Shown: piece by piece, positions 25,998 to 35,928 of the stretch
Layout of the letters: each line of letters begins with the position of its first letter
Position numbering within the stretch: position 1 is the stretch's first letter
Assembly: GCA_963722585.1 (NCBI GenBank)
Contig: CAVRNU010000021.1
Location: forward strand, 124,001-188,000
Direction of reading: 5' to 3'
Length of the DNA stretch: 64,000 nucleotides
Source of the DNA: KBS-96 sp963722585
Lineage (GTDB): Bacteria > Acidobacteriota > Terriglobia > Bryobacterales > Bryobacteraceae
Translations under genes and position numbers: made by a program
Notes under the pieces: generated by a model
Database searches by the model: none
Told to the model about the DNA's origin: nothing
What the model saw: the letters and a program-made list of their open reading frames with translations, nothing else

Positions 25998-27728
25998 TCA
26001 GTTTACCGGCGAAACCCAGGAGCGGATCGCGCGTCCGGCCTTACGGCGGTGGAAGTGGTAAGCGGGAACAAAGTCGGCTTTGCGGATGCCGGCTTCCGAG
26101 GCATGATTCGATGCCTCGCAATAAATCCAGGAAATGAAGCCCTCGTTCGCAGCGAGGTTGCACAAGTGGCGAAGGACGGCGGGATACACACCATAGCCTC
26201 GCTGGGAGGCTGGCGTCCAGCAATCGTAAATGATCGCCGCGGGGGCATCGAGCTTGACACGGCAATCCGCCCCAGTTTCATATTCAGCCACGATTTCATC
26301 GCGAATGCAAAGCCACGCAACGTGTGCAAGAGCGTGTTCGCGGAACGCGAGAAAGCCTCGATCTCCGGCTTTCAGCCGCCGGGCGAAATGGCGAAGCGCG
26401 CCGGGATTGAGCACGTCTTCGTAATCCGGCGCCTCTTCGGCGATCGCGCCTAGCGTTAGTGGACGAATTTCGAGTTCAGCCGGACTGGCAACCACGGAAG
26501 GTTCACCTGACCAGCGGTACACGATCACGTGATCGTTCCTCAAGAATTGCCGAGTAGCGCGGCGGCACAGGCTCACGGCCGATGACACAAGGCCATCGCG
26601 CCTTACTGCACGCATAGTCCGACGAGCTAGTTGGACTCCGGTCAAGAAAGCCGGCCGCTTGCGGACCGTTTCGGCGATGACAGCTCGCCTCCGCGCAGCT
26701 GCTGCCCTTCCCGGCTGCCTGAAGAAGGTGACTGTATAGTTATGCCGCACCACATTGGCGAATCGCGATTTAAACCCTTCATCTCCAATCGTGAAGTCGA
26801 GTTCCCGCAGACCCTTGCCAGCCGCGTACATTAGAATGCTTTGCAGTAACACTTCGCCGGGTGAATAATCCCAGAAATCGACATCGAACGCCGGTTTGTA
26901 CCAGATGTATTTGCCGCAACGCTCGAATCCGAGGTGATACGCAATCGGGCGCTGGTCCAGCGTTAGCGTCGAAAAGCGAAGTTCACGAGCCGGATCCATG
27001 GACCAGATCAACTCGCGATAAAACGAGACTGCATCCTGGTCCCGAAACAGCGAGCGATCGCCCGCCAAACCGCGCCGCTGCGCATGCTGTCGCATGAACA
27101 AAGGGAGATGCTGTTCAATTTCTCTGGCATCTGTGAGATGTGTGAAGGCCACGGTCCCCAGTTTCTCGAGTTTGCGGCGGTGCCGGCGGAGGCTTTCTTT
27201 TCGTATGGCGTCCTGCCATTCGGAGCCGTCCGGTCCGGGTACGAGACTCGGAGCCGGCACGGCGTCGGGGTGAACAAAGATTCTTTTGAAGAGATCGCTG
27301 GGCGACTGGCGAAGCTGCTCGAAGGCAGCCCATAAGACCGACTGCCCCGGTATGTTCTCGAGGACACATTCCGACCAGCCAGGCTCGCTCAAAAGCGCAT
27401 TCAAAATGAGCTCAAGATCAGACGATACTTCGCTCGAATCAACGAGAAGATCGTTGTAATCGGAGAAGCCGGTCCCGACGAAGACCAGTTTGCCGCTTTG
27501 AATAGCCAGCGGCAGAATGGCACGAATATCGTTTTCTGGCCCCTGGACAATAGCTGTGAGCAAGCAGATCGAGTTGGCATGAGTACGCACCCACGCCTGC
27601 GCGAAAGAAAAATGCTGGAAAATCTCGGCGGTGGCCGCGGCGGACCAGAGCCGGTTCCAAGGCTGTTCGAGCGCAGTAAAACCTTCCGGATCGCGCACGA
27701 AAACAACCCGGCGTGAAGGGTTGCTCAT
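25998..27728 (-). CDS. CelD/BcsL family GNAT acetyltransferase, two-domain
   Basis: A 576-residue protein. The first 360 residues form a CelD/BcsL-type double GNAT fold: IFQHFSFAQAWVRTH near residue 36, IRKESLRRHRRKLEKLG near 182, a substrate-like LDQRPIAYHLGFERCGKYIW and FKSRFANVVRHNYTVTFFRQ near 330. A second GNAT-like part covers residues ~420-570 (PLTLGAIAEEAPDYEDVL, WTPASQRGYGVYPAVLRHLC). CelD-like enzymes acylate sugars of extracellular polysaccharides. Its tail-to-tail partner is the propeller protein above, and both are probably glycan-related, but they are not cotranscribed. Confidence 0.8.
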   Translation of the reverse strand: MSNPSRRVVFVRDPEGFTALEQPWNRLWSAAATAEIFQHFSFAQAWVRTHANSICLLTAIVQGPENDIRAILPLAIQSGKLVFVGTGFSDYNDLLVDSSEVSSDLELILNALLSEPGWSECVLENIPGQSVLWAAFEQLRQSPSDLFKRIFVHPDAVPAPSLVPGPDGSEWQDAIRKESLRRHRRKLEKLGTVAFTHLTDAREIEQHLPLFMRQHAQRRGLAGDRSLFRDQDAVSFYRELIWSMDPARELRFSTLTLDQRPIAYHLGFERCGKYIWYKPAFDVDFWDYSPGEVLLQSILMYAAGKGLRELDFTIGDEGFKSRFANVVRHNYTVTFFRQPGRAAAARRRAVIAETVRKRPAFLTGVQLARRTMRAVRRDGLVSSAVSLCRRATRQFLRNDHVIVYRWSGEPSVVASPAELEIRPLTLGAIAEEAPDYEDVLNPGALRHFARRLKAGDRGFLAFREHALAHVAWLCIRDEIVAEYETGADCRVKLDAPAAIIYDCWTPASQRGYGVYPAVLRHLCNLAANEGFISWIYCEASNHASEAGIRKADFVPAYHFHRRKAGRAIRSWVSPVN

Positions 27729-27785
27729 CCGGGAAAAAGCAAGCCCTCATCGTAGCAGACCGGTGGAGCGGGCCTCCGCCCTGCT

Positions 27786-27809
27786 CATGCCGCCATTCCT
27801 GGCGGCATG
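27786..27809 (-). terminator. Hairpin just 3' of the S53 peptidase gene
   Basis: CATGCCGCC and GGCGGCATG form a perfect 9-bp stem with a 6-base loop. It begins 12 bases after the S53 peptidase stop on the minus strand. No T tract follows, so it may be a weak or Rho-assisted stop, or an unrelated hairpin. Confidence 0.3.
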
Positions 27810-27820
27810 GCATTCACGTC

Positions 27821-29713
27821 TTATGGATTAGACGGCGTTTGCGGATTACCGGCCGCAGGCACGGTTGGCGTCTGGATGAAATTTCTCCCGAACACCGTTC
27901 CATTGCCGACTACGTAGTTATAGCCGTGATGCGTATAGTAGTAGCCATCGAAGCCGGGAATGCCCTCATGAAAGTACTGTTCTTGCGAGCCCGCCAGCTG
28001 ATAGGCCGACAACTGGTAAATTTGATAATTCACATTGCCCAACCTGCTTTGGAAATGCTCGATTTCGAGTGCGAGCAAACCCGCGAAATCCGGGGACGTA
28101 ATGCTGGTGCCGACGAGGCCCACTTCAGTTCCCCCCACAATGGCGATCACGAAACTGCGATCGGGGCTGCATGGCGTAACCGATCCTACGGGACATCCGC
28201 CCATTTGCAGTGAAACGTCTGGGATCGTGCGCCATACCGAGTCGGTATAGACCAAATTCTGGTAACCGGGCTTGAAAAAGAAAATACTCTGGCCGCCGCC
28301 TGAACCAAAATACCCGCCCGCGCACAGGTTGCCGACACCGTACGGATCGTAAGGTAGCTGCGGATCAGCGTCGGCATTCTCGCTGACATAGGCGGACTCG
28401 AGCGTCGTGCTTGCTGGGTTGAATGTCGTCTCAAGATTCGTGCCGCCGACTGCCGTCACATAGACGCTCGAAGCGGGCGTGTCGATATCGGGTATGAAAT
28501 GTCCAACTACAACAGGTGTTTTTTGAGGCGGAGTGGTGAAGTAATCGAGCGACGGAATACCCAGGCCGCCTTCATCGCCCGAACTGGCAACGAACGTTAT
28601 GCCTTGCGCGTTGCCTTGCTTGAACAGATCGTCGTAGACGGTCAGTATCCCCGAATAATCGACGCCGCCATTATACTCGGCCGAGTAGGCCAGTTCAGGA
28701 CCGCCGAACGAAGAACTGACAACATCGACGACATTGTCCTCGACGATGTCCAGATAACCAGCGAGAATGGAATCATCTCCCAGATCAGGAATGTTGTAGA
28801 GCACGATCGTCGCGCCCGGAGCCATGCCTCCCGCTTGCTGAATGTCGAGTTCGACTTCATATGAATTGTCGTTGGTGGCGGGATCGAACGGCGCGCCTCC
28901 TTCCACAGGTCGCACGATAATTTTGGGAGGCGAGATCTTTTCATGCCCAAAATACTCAACCATATCCTGCGCGTCGTAATCGGACGCATCCACAATTCCA
29001 ATGCTGACTCCCGTGCCGGTCAGAAACTGGGCGGAGGGCCAGTCGTAGGCCTGTTTCAGATCGTCGAACCAATACGGTCCGTAGCCGCCATACCGGTTTA
29101 GCGGCTGCGTCTCTGTGACCCTTCGGGCGTGAAGGTGATGCCAGGGCACTGGCGAAAACTGTGCCACCTTCGCGCCCGATTCGGCTAAAGCCGACGGCGC
29201 CGTCAGCGGCCGGTCGGCAATCATGCCCGTTCTCCGGCTGGCCGTAATCCCATTCCACAGCGAGACGCTGAACGCGTTTTCGACCGAACTCACCTTGCCT
29301 CGCACATGAACGCCGTGCGTGTTCGTGGAAACAACGGTCAGGCCATACGATTCGAGAGCCTGAGTGACTCGGGCAATAGCATTGGCGGCGGCGCCAAAAC
29401 GAGATCTGAATTCGGTCGGCGTCAGCCACTTATGATAATTCGGCGATTTTGGATCTTGTTGAGATACAAGTAACTGATCGAGTTGATCGGTGTGTTGTAA
29501 CGGAAGGTAGACATTAAACTCGACATCCTGGCCGGCATCCGCGGGCGTGGTTGGCTGCAGTTTCTCCAACGCCCATCCGTCTGCAATGCTGAAGATTCCG
29601 AAAAGCGCGCTCACAGCTACGCGCCCGAAGGTACTAGAACGTCCCAAAAGCGGGCCTCCTAAAGAAAGATCCACTATCCAAACTGCGAAAACTGGACCCG
29701 GCCAGCGTAACAC
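27821..29713 (-). CDS. Pro-kumamolisin/S53 family serine-carboxyl peptidase
   Basis: A 630-residue secreted peptidase precursor. A hydrophobic leader (about residues 1-48) is followed by the pro-kumamolisin activation domain (DVEFNVYLPLQHTDQLDQLL, SPNYHKWLTPTEFRSRFG). The catalytic domain starts near residue 220 (YDWPSAQFLTGTGVSIGIVD). The Glu/Asp pair lies in YEVELDIQQAGGMAPGA and the nucleophile in VGTSITSPDFAG, corresponding to the SGTS motif. The calcium-site end GYNYVVGNGTVFG is present. Such enzymes are acid-active endopeptidases. Codon use is like its neighbours. There is no obvious substrate or partner gene. Confidence 0.9.
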   Translation of the reverse strand: MLRWPGPVFAVWIVDLSLGGPLLGRSSTFGRVAVSALFGIFSIADGWALEKLQPTTPADAGQDVEFNVYLPLQHTDQLDQLLVSQQDPKSPNYHKWLTPTEFRSRFGAAANAIARVTQALESYGLTVVSTNTHGVHVRGKVSSVENAFSVSLWNGITASRRTGMIADRPLTAPSALAESGAKVAQFSPVPWHHLHARRVTETQPLNRYGGYGPYWFDDLKQAYDWPSAQFLTGTGVSIGIVDASDYDAQDMVEYFGHEKISPPKIIVRPVEGGAPFDPATNDNSYEVELDIQQAGGMAPGATIVLYNIPDLGDDSILAGYLDIVEDNVVDVVSSSFGGPELAYSAEYNGGVDYSGILTVYDDLFKQGNAQGITFVASSGDEGGLGIPSLDYFTTPPQKTPVVVGHFIPDIDTPASSVYVTAVGGTNLETTFNPASTTLESAYVSENADADPQLPYDPYGVGNLCAGGYFGSGGGQSIFFFKPGYQNLVYTDSVWRTIPDVSLQMGGCPVGSVTPCSPDRSFVIAIVGGTEVGLVGTSITSPDFAGLLALEIEHFQSRLGNVNYQIYQLSAYQLAGSQEQYFHEGIPGFDGYYYTHHGYNYVVGNGTVFGRNFIQTPTVPAAGNPQTPSNP

Positions 29714-29751
29714 AAGAAATCGGATTCAGCGAGAGAAACAAATTTCTAGAA

Positions 29752-30725
29752 CGTGAAAGCGAAGCCCAGAGTGAAGCGCTGTTGCCGGAAGCTCGAGGTC
29801 GAACTCGTAGTGAAGAAGTTCCTGGGCGTGTAGTCTTCAAGAAGGAAGTAAGATGCCGCGTAGGCGCTTCGGAGGAATTCGGGGTTCTTGGCCCGCGTTT
29901 CTCGGAAGTCGCCGAGAACGGTAATTCGCGGATGGACGCGGAATTTATGCCAGCGCCATATTGCAGGCCGAGTTCATAGATGCCGCGCCTTGGTAGCCAA
30001 CATTGCCGGGCCAGACATCGTTGCGCAGTGTCAGCATAGTGTCCCGCGTAATCCGCTCGAATCTCGACGGCGGGACCGCATTGCCGCTGGGTGATGTTCT
30101 CGGATGCGAGCAATCGCCGATTCGAAGAACAGCAAGCGCCATCGGTCCGGAGTCTGTCGCCGGTCGAGTTATACGCGTCTTGAGGAGCCCAGGGGCGCGG
30201 GACCAATTCCATCGCCTGCACGCAGCCGGTGAACTCGAGATCGTTCACGACTTTGGAACGTTCATTGTCGATATATTGATCGATGACGTGGATGAAGGGT
30301 TTCTGCTTACTCGAGAACACGATGCCTATCTCCTGGGTCGAAGGGCCGCAGCCGGGTATGGATTGCCTGGGTCTTCCCACCCGCCAACGTCACTGCGTTG
30401 AATTCCAAAGTCACGCTGCAGTTTCGTGGCGCAACGCCCAGCCTACGCCATGAGCTTTTGTAATCGTCCCACTGAACTCGCAGCCCTGCGGGAGCATGAT
30501 CTTGCCTTCAATCGAGGAAGTCGAAATCAGCACAGCTTTCACCGGATCGCCTTCTTTTACCTTTTGCGAGGCCAGCGGCTGCAGAAGGCGCACTACCAGG
30601 CGGGTTCCGACGGGAATGCCCGCGACGGGAACCAAAGACGTACGCGTCCATGCAAATCGTTGTCCGTCCTTCATGGCCATCACCATGTTGTCGCCATCGG
30701 TCCACCAATCGCCCGCGCGAAATTT
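29752..30725 (-). pseudogene. Remnants of an LssY_C-like protein and an outer-membrane barrel
   Basis: Read across several frames on the minus strand, this span keeps recognisable protein. From about 30720: WWTDGDNMVMAMKDGQRFAW, GTRLVVRLLQPLASQKVKEG and DPVKAVLISTSSIEGKIML; after a stop near 30411 the same frame resumes as VTLEFNAVTLAGGKTQAIHT. Then EIGIVFSSKQKPFIHVIDQY with VNDLEFTGCVQAM, and in a further frame VLRIGDCSHPRTSP with RFERITRDTMLTLRNDVWPG. These resemble the LssY C-terminal domain family. The last 210 bases encode a barrel end, FRVHPRITVLGDFRE to RFTLGFAFTF. At least three frame changes, one in a run of A near 29952. Function lost. Confidence 0.6.
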
Positions 30726-31103
30726 GTCCGCTCAGCTCCGCTAAGACGGCGCTGCTGTCAGGCAGGAACTGCGCGTATTCCGGTTTTCCCGTGTCACTGG
30801 GACTGGCGGCGTAAATGGCCGTCATGCCGGTCGCAAGGGGAGCGGACGGGAATGGCTCCGATCTGGCCCGTGCGGCTGACCTTGTAGGTGAGCCACGATG
30901 AGAGGCGGGCCGTTCTCCGTATTTCCGCTCAGCACAAAGGCCCAATTTCCATCGCTCTGCTTTTCTTCGCTCAATTCCCCCGATGTTAAGGGCACTGTGC
31001 CCAAGTCACGCCGCTTCCTCGTAGAACCCTCCAAAAAACGGAGTCGATGTCGCCCCGCCGTGTTCTTCGTGTCAAGTACAAGGAGCAAGGCCACCGCAAG
31101 CAC
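30726..31103 (-). pseudogene. Frameshifted remnant of an unidentified protein
   Basis: Three minus-strand frames join into one sensible protein: VPLTSGELSEEKQSDGNWAF and VLSGNTENGPPLIV, then LTYKVSRTGQIGAIPVRSP, then PLATGMTAIYAASPSDTGKP and EYAQFLPDSSAVLAEL. No long intact frame remains. I do not recognise the family. It directly precedes the LssY-like remnant and may once have been the N-terminal part of that gene or its upstream neighbour. The interval 31104-31312 shows no gene. Confidence 0.4.
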
Positions 31104-31312
31104 TTGACCATCCTAGCCAACCCGCGGCGGTAATAGATCGGTGTATTCATCTATGGACCCTCGTCGTTCTTTTCGACCACTCGGAACTTGGGTGGCAGCA
31201 AGCCGACTTATCCGTAGCAAATATACCGTTTTGAGATAGTCGTCGTTAAAGACTCCATCACGCTAAACTCCTATTGTTCTTGAATCGTCTCAATAGGAAG
31301 CCGCGAAACTCC

Positions 31313-32221
31313 ATGTCCGCAACGTATCGCCCCCACCCGACCTTCGTTCGTCAATCACTTTTGCCAGCAGCCGCGCTGGGTGTCTTTTTTCTGGCGCGCC
31401 CGCCCGCGCTTGTCGCTCAGTCCGTGCCGCCGGCGCTCGAGTCTCCCGCTGCGCGGCCGCCTCAGACCGGCCCACATGGCGAGAAGCTCGTTGGTATGCC
31501 GAAGTTTCATGACCCAGCGCCATATGAGATTGACGAGCACACTGGCTACAAGCAGATCTTCGACGGTAAGAGTTTCACCGGATGGGACGCCGACCCCAGC
31601 ATCTGGCGCATCGAAGGCGGCGTCATGGTGGGAGAAACCTTCGAGGGCAAGCCGAAGGGCAACAACTATATCGTCTATCGCGGCGACAAAACACGCGATT
31701 TCGACCTGAAGCTGCAAATGAAGATCGAAAAAGGCGGTGGTGGCGGCATTCAGTACCGAAGCGCTACGGGCGTACCGTGGACACGCCCGCCGCCCGCAGG
31801 CCAGCCGCCGTATGACCTGAAGTTCATGATGACGGGCCCGCAGGCAGACTTCTGGTTCCCGGTCAGTGCACGGGCTGCGTCGTATACAGGCCAGTGGTAC
31901 TCCGAAAACACGATGCAGGGTATTCTCGCGTATCGCGGCCAGGTAACGCAGGCGCTGCCAGGCCAGACCAATCGCCTCGTTGCCAATATCGGCGACAAGC
32001 AGGCGCTAGGTGGCTATGTGAAGGTCAATGAATGGAACGACTACGAGATCATCGCACGTGGCGGCGTGATGATGCACATCATGAACGGCCAGCTGATGGC
32101 GGTCTTCATCGATGACAACAAAGACTCAATTAATAACCAACCGGGACTCATCGGCTTCGAAATCGAAAGCCAGCCGTGCAAGATCTCCGTGCGTGATATC
32201 TGGCTCCGGAGGTTTGACTGA
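31313..32221 (+). CDS. DUF1080 (3-keto-disaccharide hydrolase-like) secreted protein
   Basis: About 302 residues. A signal peptide (LLPAAALGVFFLARPPALVA) is followed by a DUF1080 concanavalin-like domain: YKQIFDGKSFTGWDADPSIW, IEGGVMVGE, FDLKLQMKIEKGGGGGIQYR and the C-terminal INNQPGLIGFEIESQPCKIS with VRDIWLRRF. DUF1080 proteins bind or hydrolyse glycans, some acting on 3-keto sugars, and are very frequent in Acidobacteriota. The frame is open from a TTG at 31274, but the ATG at 31313 with AGGAAG upstream fits the signal peptide better. It converges with the FUSC gene, 10 bases between. Confidence 0.87.
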   Translation: MSATYRPHPTFVRQSLLPAAALGVFFLARPPALVAQSVPPALESPAARPPQTGPHGEKLVGMPKFHDPAPYEIDEHTGYKQIFDGKSFTGWDADPSIWRIEGGVMVGETFEGKPKGNNYIVYRGDKTRDFDLKLQMKIEKGGGGGIQYRSATGVPWTRPPPAGQPPYDLKFMMTGPQADFWFPVSARAASYTGQWYSENTMQGILAYRGQVTQALPGQTNRLVANIGDKQALGGYVKVNEWNDYEIIARGGVMMHIMNGQLMAVFIDDNKDSINNQPGLIGFEIESQPCKISVRDIWLRRFD

Positions 32222-32231
32222 TGTTTTAGAC

Positions 32232-34451
32232 TCAAGCTTCTCCAAACCTGGATTGACGAAGGCGGCCGATAGCCTGCTGCTCGTTTACGACCGTAGAATG
32301 GATGTCCTCATGCAGCGGCGCAAGGATTGATGCGAGATTTTGCGTTAGAGTGATCACATCCGAGGCTTGCGGAGGGATTGGAAGGCCGCGTTCTTCGTAA
32401 TATTTTCGGATTTCCTGCTGCACCCGCGCGGCAGACGCCGCGATGTCTGGCGCTGTCTCCGAAATCTTCCCGCTAACCTCGTCGGCCATCGCTTGCGCTG
32501 CGCGCGCGGTATCCCTTATGAATGCAATCTGAGCTTCCGCAATTCCGGGAGGGAGTTCCTGGAGTCTTACCTGCAATCGATATTGTGTGAATGTATTCTG
32601 TACCTGCAGGAGCGTCCGAAGCAGAGGCTGCCATCGTTTGATATCCTCGCGGGCTTTCAGCCCTCGTTCGCGCGTAGGACCAAACTCAAAAACGATCGCA
32701 TCCGCCTGCGCCCTCACTACCTCAACGCCCGCGTTGATTCGATCGCGCAACTGGCGAACTCGCTTGACTGCTTCGTTGCGGTCTTCTTTCAACAGCTGTG
32801 CGGTAAGCTCGGCAAAGCCTTGCAGATTCCGCGAAAAGGTAGCCTGCATCTCCTCCAGAGCATTCCTCGTCCACAGGCGGTCGAAGACCAGCCACATCAT
32901 CATCAACCCAAGCAGCACGCCAAAGACACGGTCACGAGCCACGGCGAGCGAAGTCTGGATCGCGAACTCCTGTAGATTGACGACGTAAAAGGCAAGGGCG
33001 AGCTGTACGCCAAGGTAAGAAAGTCGCGGAGTCGCCGTGCCGATCCATGCTGAAATCGCCGTGACTATCGCAAAGAAAATCGTAAACGCGGCAATCGAAT
33101 CGAAGTGAGGAAGCACGAATATCTGTCCTCCAATGCCAAAAATTAAACCGCCGGTGATCGCTCCGCCAAGACGAAGAAACTGTTTCTGCCGCGACGCGCC
33201 AATTGTCGACAGTGCCGTGATGATGCATGTTTGTATCGAAGTGCTCAAGCCTGGCCAATCGATCGCCGTGTATATGACGTAGCAGGCCGTCGCCGCCAGC
33301 ATGCCCCGCAGCGCGAATTGAAGGTGGGCAGGATTAGAGAAGGCGTCTGGAACGAGCAGGCGTTGGCGGATTTCTTCATCCATGGGCGCTGGAATGAAGA
33401 CATCCGCCAGGGTTTCTGTGCCCGAAAACGCTTGTGGTATACGGGCGGCCGTTCTTTCCATGACGGGGAGGAAAGGCACGTTCGACGGGTTGCCCTTAAG
33501 TGAAATGTCAATACTGCGTGGTAACCGGCGTAGCCTCAAATCCTGGCGCAGCTCAGAAATCTCGTCTGCCAGACGCAAGCACCGCTCACGGTCCTCGGCA
33601 TCGGGGGGATTTGGCTGGCCGGTACGAAAGCTCCACAGGCTCGCGGCGAGATCGACTAGACGGCCGACTAGAGAAACCGCTGCGTTTATCGGCGCGATGA
33701 ACTGAGAACTGTAACCCGAGCGGATCAGCAGGCTTCGCAGCCTCGACGTTCCGACGCTCGAATAGAGTGAAATCTCTTTCTCCACTTCGTTATCGAAAGG
33801 AGGGTCCATCGCGACATTCCTCAAGACAGCCTCGACAACCTGCAGCCTGGTCTCGATGCCCTGAGTCAGATCGTTGGTTGGGTGCACTCTGTTGAAGACA
33901 TATTCGACGGCAATCGTCACCATCGAGCCAACAATCACTGCAAAGGCAAGCCACAGCGTATTCTCAACACGCGTATTAGCGCTCAATGTCTCATCCCAAA
34001 GTGGAATTGCGCCGCCAATCATGAAGCCAAATCCTACGGCAGCGCCATAGTCGGGAATGATCCGAATCAGATAGAAAGCGATAAAGAGCGTAACCATGAT
34101 CCACAGGAAGTGGGTCGGTGGATCGTCCACTGCCACCGAGACGCCCAGCACCGTGTAGGCCGCAGCGAGTACAAAGACAACCACTGTCCGAACGCCAGCG
34201 CGGAGAGTTGCCGTTGGATTTTCCCTGCTCAGAAAGAGCGTGAAAATGGCGGCAAGGAACCCGCTCGGGAGACGGAACGTCATGACCAAAAGCATGACGA
34301 TGGTGGCAGCGATGGTCATGCGGGCAACCACCCACGTTCGCCCTGGATAGAGGGATAGCTCGGTCTTGAGGAAGCTCCAGAACCATGTGCCGGCCTGGTC
34401 GAGCGTCCTCGGCCGCGCGCCTGCCGGAAAAGACTCACTCCCGGATGCCAT
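32232..34451 (-). CDS. FUSC family transporter (aromatic-acid/MdtO-like efflux)
   Basis: A 739-residue inner-membrane protein with the two-repeat FUSC layout. The first membrane block covers about residues 40-175 (six helices, including FGFMIGGAIPLWDE), a soluble region follows, and the second block covers about 395-545 (IQTCIITALSTIGASRQKQF, GGLIFGIGGQIFVLP). A long C-terminal helical domain ends at 739. Relatives include MdtO and AaeB, efflux proteins for aromatic acids or drugs that work with periplasmic adaptors. No adaptor or outer-membrane channel gene lies next to it. The 295-base gap upstream (34452-34746) shows no gene. Confidence 0.87.
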   Translation of the reverse strand: MASGSESFPAGARPRTLDQAGTWFWSFLKTELSLYPGRTWVVARMTIAATIVMLLVMTFRLPSGFLAAIFTLFLSRENPTATLRAGVRTVVVFVLAAAYTVLGVSVAVDDPPTHFLWIMVTLFIAFYLIRIIPDYGAAVGFGFMIGGAIPLWDETLSANTRVENTLWLAFAVIVGSMVTIAVEYVFNRVHPTNDLTQGIETRLQVVEAVLRNVAMDPPFDNEVEKEISLYSSVGTSRLRSLLIRSGYSSQFIAPINAAVSLVGRLVDLAASLWSFRTGQPNPPDAEDRERCLRLADEISELRQDLRLRRLPRSIDISLKGNPSNVPFLPVMERTAARIPQAFSGTETLADVFIPAPMDEEIRQRLLVPDAFSNPAHLQFALRGMLAATACYVIYTAIDWPGLSTSIQTCIITALSTIGASRQKQFLRLGGAITGGLIFGIGGQIFVLPHFDSIAAFTIFFAIVTAISAWIGTATPRLSYLGVQLALAFYVVNLQEFAIQTSLAVARDRVFGVLLGLMMMWLVFDRLWTRNALEEMQATFSRNLQGFAELTAQLLKEDRNEAVKRVRQLRDRINAGVEVVRAQADAIVFEFGPTRERGLKAREDIKRWQPLLRTLLQVQNTFTQYRLQVRLQELPPGIAEAQIAFIRDTARAAQAMADEVSGKISETAPDIAASAARVQQEIRKYYEERGLPIPPQASDVITLTQNLASILAPLHEDIHSTVVNEQQAIGRLRQSRFGEA

Positions 34452-34746
34452 GGCTCTCGCGCCCTTCCGGAAGAATCTTTTCTGCTGCCACGCTTAAGGC
34501 TTGTCCCTTTGGGAGATGGTATCGAAGTCTGCGCTCGTTTCGGCCGGAGATCCAAAACGCAGTCATCGATTCTGGGATCTAGGATCGGCTACGCGAAATC
34601 GGCGTGTTGGTGTAGTGCCCTGCACGAAGGCATCTGGACGATGCCAATTCTATACGAAGATGCCACGATCCCATTCGACGCGTGTCTTGTATTCGATAGA
34701 AAACCTGAACGTTGCCTGGCGTCTGCGCTCAGGGTATCGCGCGCGA

Positions 34747-35928
34747 CTATGGCTGAATGTACACCTCCAACCGTACCGAGTACGTTACCGATTGCCCTGG
34801 TTTCAGGCGCACCATCCCCGTGTCTTTGCCCTTCCATTCTTTGCCGAACGGGTCGCCCCAATTGAATTGGGGCTCGAAGGCGACGAACTGTTTGTCGATA
34901 GGAGAGTAAGCCTGAAAAGCAGTGATCTGGGGTGAGAGCCCCATTACGCGGACAGCGTATTTGGCCGCCGGGTCGATGATTTCGGCAGTGGCGTGGCCGC
35001 TTGCGTCTCGATCGAGATCTACAAAACAATCGTCGTAGGAATTTTTGTCCAGTTCGAGGCCGCCGGGTTTGTTGAAGGCGTACTTGCCGGTTAGCGGTAC
35101 AAGCTTTCCGGTCGGAAACACATCGTCATAGTTATTCACGACAACCAGCATCTTGGCCGGGATATAAAGGCGCGCCTGCTCTCGCTGCCCGCTCGGCAAG
35201 GCGAAGTAAGGATGCCAGCCTACGGAGATTGGCTCATCCTCGTTTCCCGTGTTCGTCACGGTAACCGTGAAGCCGAAACCTCCGGCGTCTAGCGTGGCTT
35301 TGACCGCGACATTTGATTTCGAAAGCCAATGCCCTCCGAAATCGCCCGCATCGAGCGTGCCTTCAACGGTCGCTTCGCTATCGGCGGAGTGAAGCGTCAC
35401 ATTTTCGAACGCTTTGTTGAGAATCAAGCCGTGCATCGAATGGACTTCGGCATGGGGCTTTTTACCTCTGGAGTTTGCCGGCAGACTGACCTGCTTCCCG
35501 TAGATGGTCGTTTCAATCGACTGCTTGTCCGCCGACAGCTTTCCGCGAATACGGTTTGCAAAAGGAACCAGGATCGCGCCGCCCGCGCGGAACGAGCCAT
35601 TGCCGAACTGGTCGTCCGCGCTGCCATTCATGAGCTGGCTGGCCTGATCGAGGGGCGGAGCAACCAGCATGTTGATCACGCCCTTTCCGGGCACGTAAGC
35701 GGTGATCTGAAACGTGTTCATGCCGCGTCCAGGAAGGATATCCGCACTCAGGATCGCCGGCTTTGTAGTATCGGCTGGCTGGGGCTGACTCAGCCGGACT
35801 GCTTTCTTGCCGCCCACCGTTACGTCAGTTTCCGCGGCCGAGAAGCGGGGCGGCGGCGCTTTTTGTGCCTCGGGGGGTTTTGAAGTGCAACCGATCTCAA
35901 GTACCGCTAGCGCGACTATGGCGCTCAA
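34747..35928 (-). CDS. Aldose 1-epimerase-like (mutarotase fold) secreted protein
   Basis: A 393-residue protein whose central and C-terminal parts match the galactose-mutarotase fold: NGSFRAGGAILVPFANRIRG, HSMHGLILNKAFENV (histidine), TVTVTNTGNEDEPISVGWHP (second catalytic histidine), and FQAYSPIDKQFVAFEPQFNW (glutamate). The N terminus has a hydrophobic stretch and a cysteine, ALAVLEIGC, that could be a lipobox although position -3 is atypical. The frame starts at a TTG (35926-35928); an ATGAAAGCG lies 14 bases upstream in another frame, so a one-base indel at the 5' end cannot be excluded. It is divergent from cas3. Confidence 0.8.
   Translation of the reverse strand: MSAIVALAVLEIGCTSKPPEAQKAPPPRFSAAETDVTVGGKKAVRLSQPQPADTTKPAILSADILPGRGMNTFQITAYVPGKGVINMLVAPPLDQASQLMNGSADDQFGNGSFRAGGAILVPFANRIRGKLSADKQSIETTIYGKQVSLPANSRGKKPHAEVHSMHGLILNKAFENVTLHSADSEATVEGTLDAGDFGGHWLSKSNVAVKATLDAGGFGFTVTVTNTGNEDEPISVGWHPYFALPSGQREQARLYIPAKMLVVVNNYDDVFPTGKLVPLTGKYAFNKPGGLELDKNSYDDCFVDLDRDASGHATAEIIDPAAKYAVRVMGLSPQITAFQAYSPIDKQFVAFEPQFNWGDPFGKEWKGKDTGMVRLKPGQSVTYSVRLEVYIQP

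Noticed and set aside
34452..34746. A tRNA or small RNA in the gap between the FUSC and mutarotase genes
   Set aside because: No cloverleaf, CCA end or terminator could be made out by eye.
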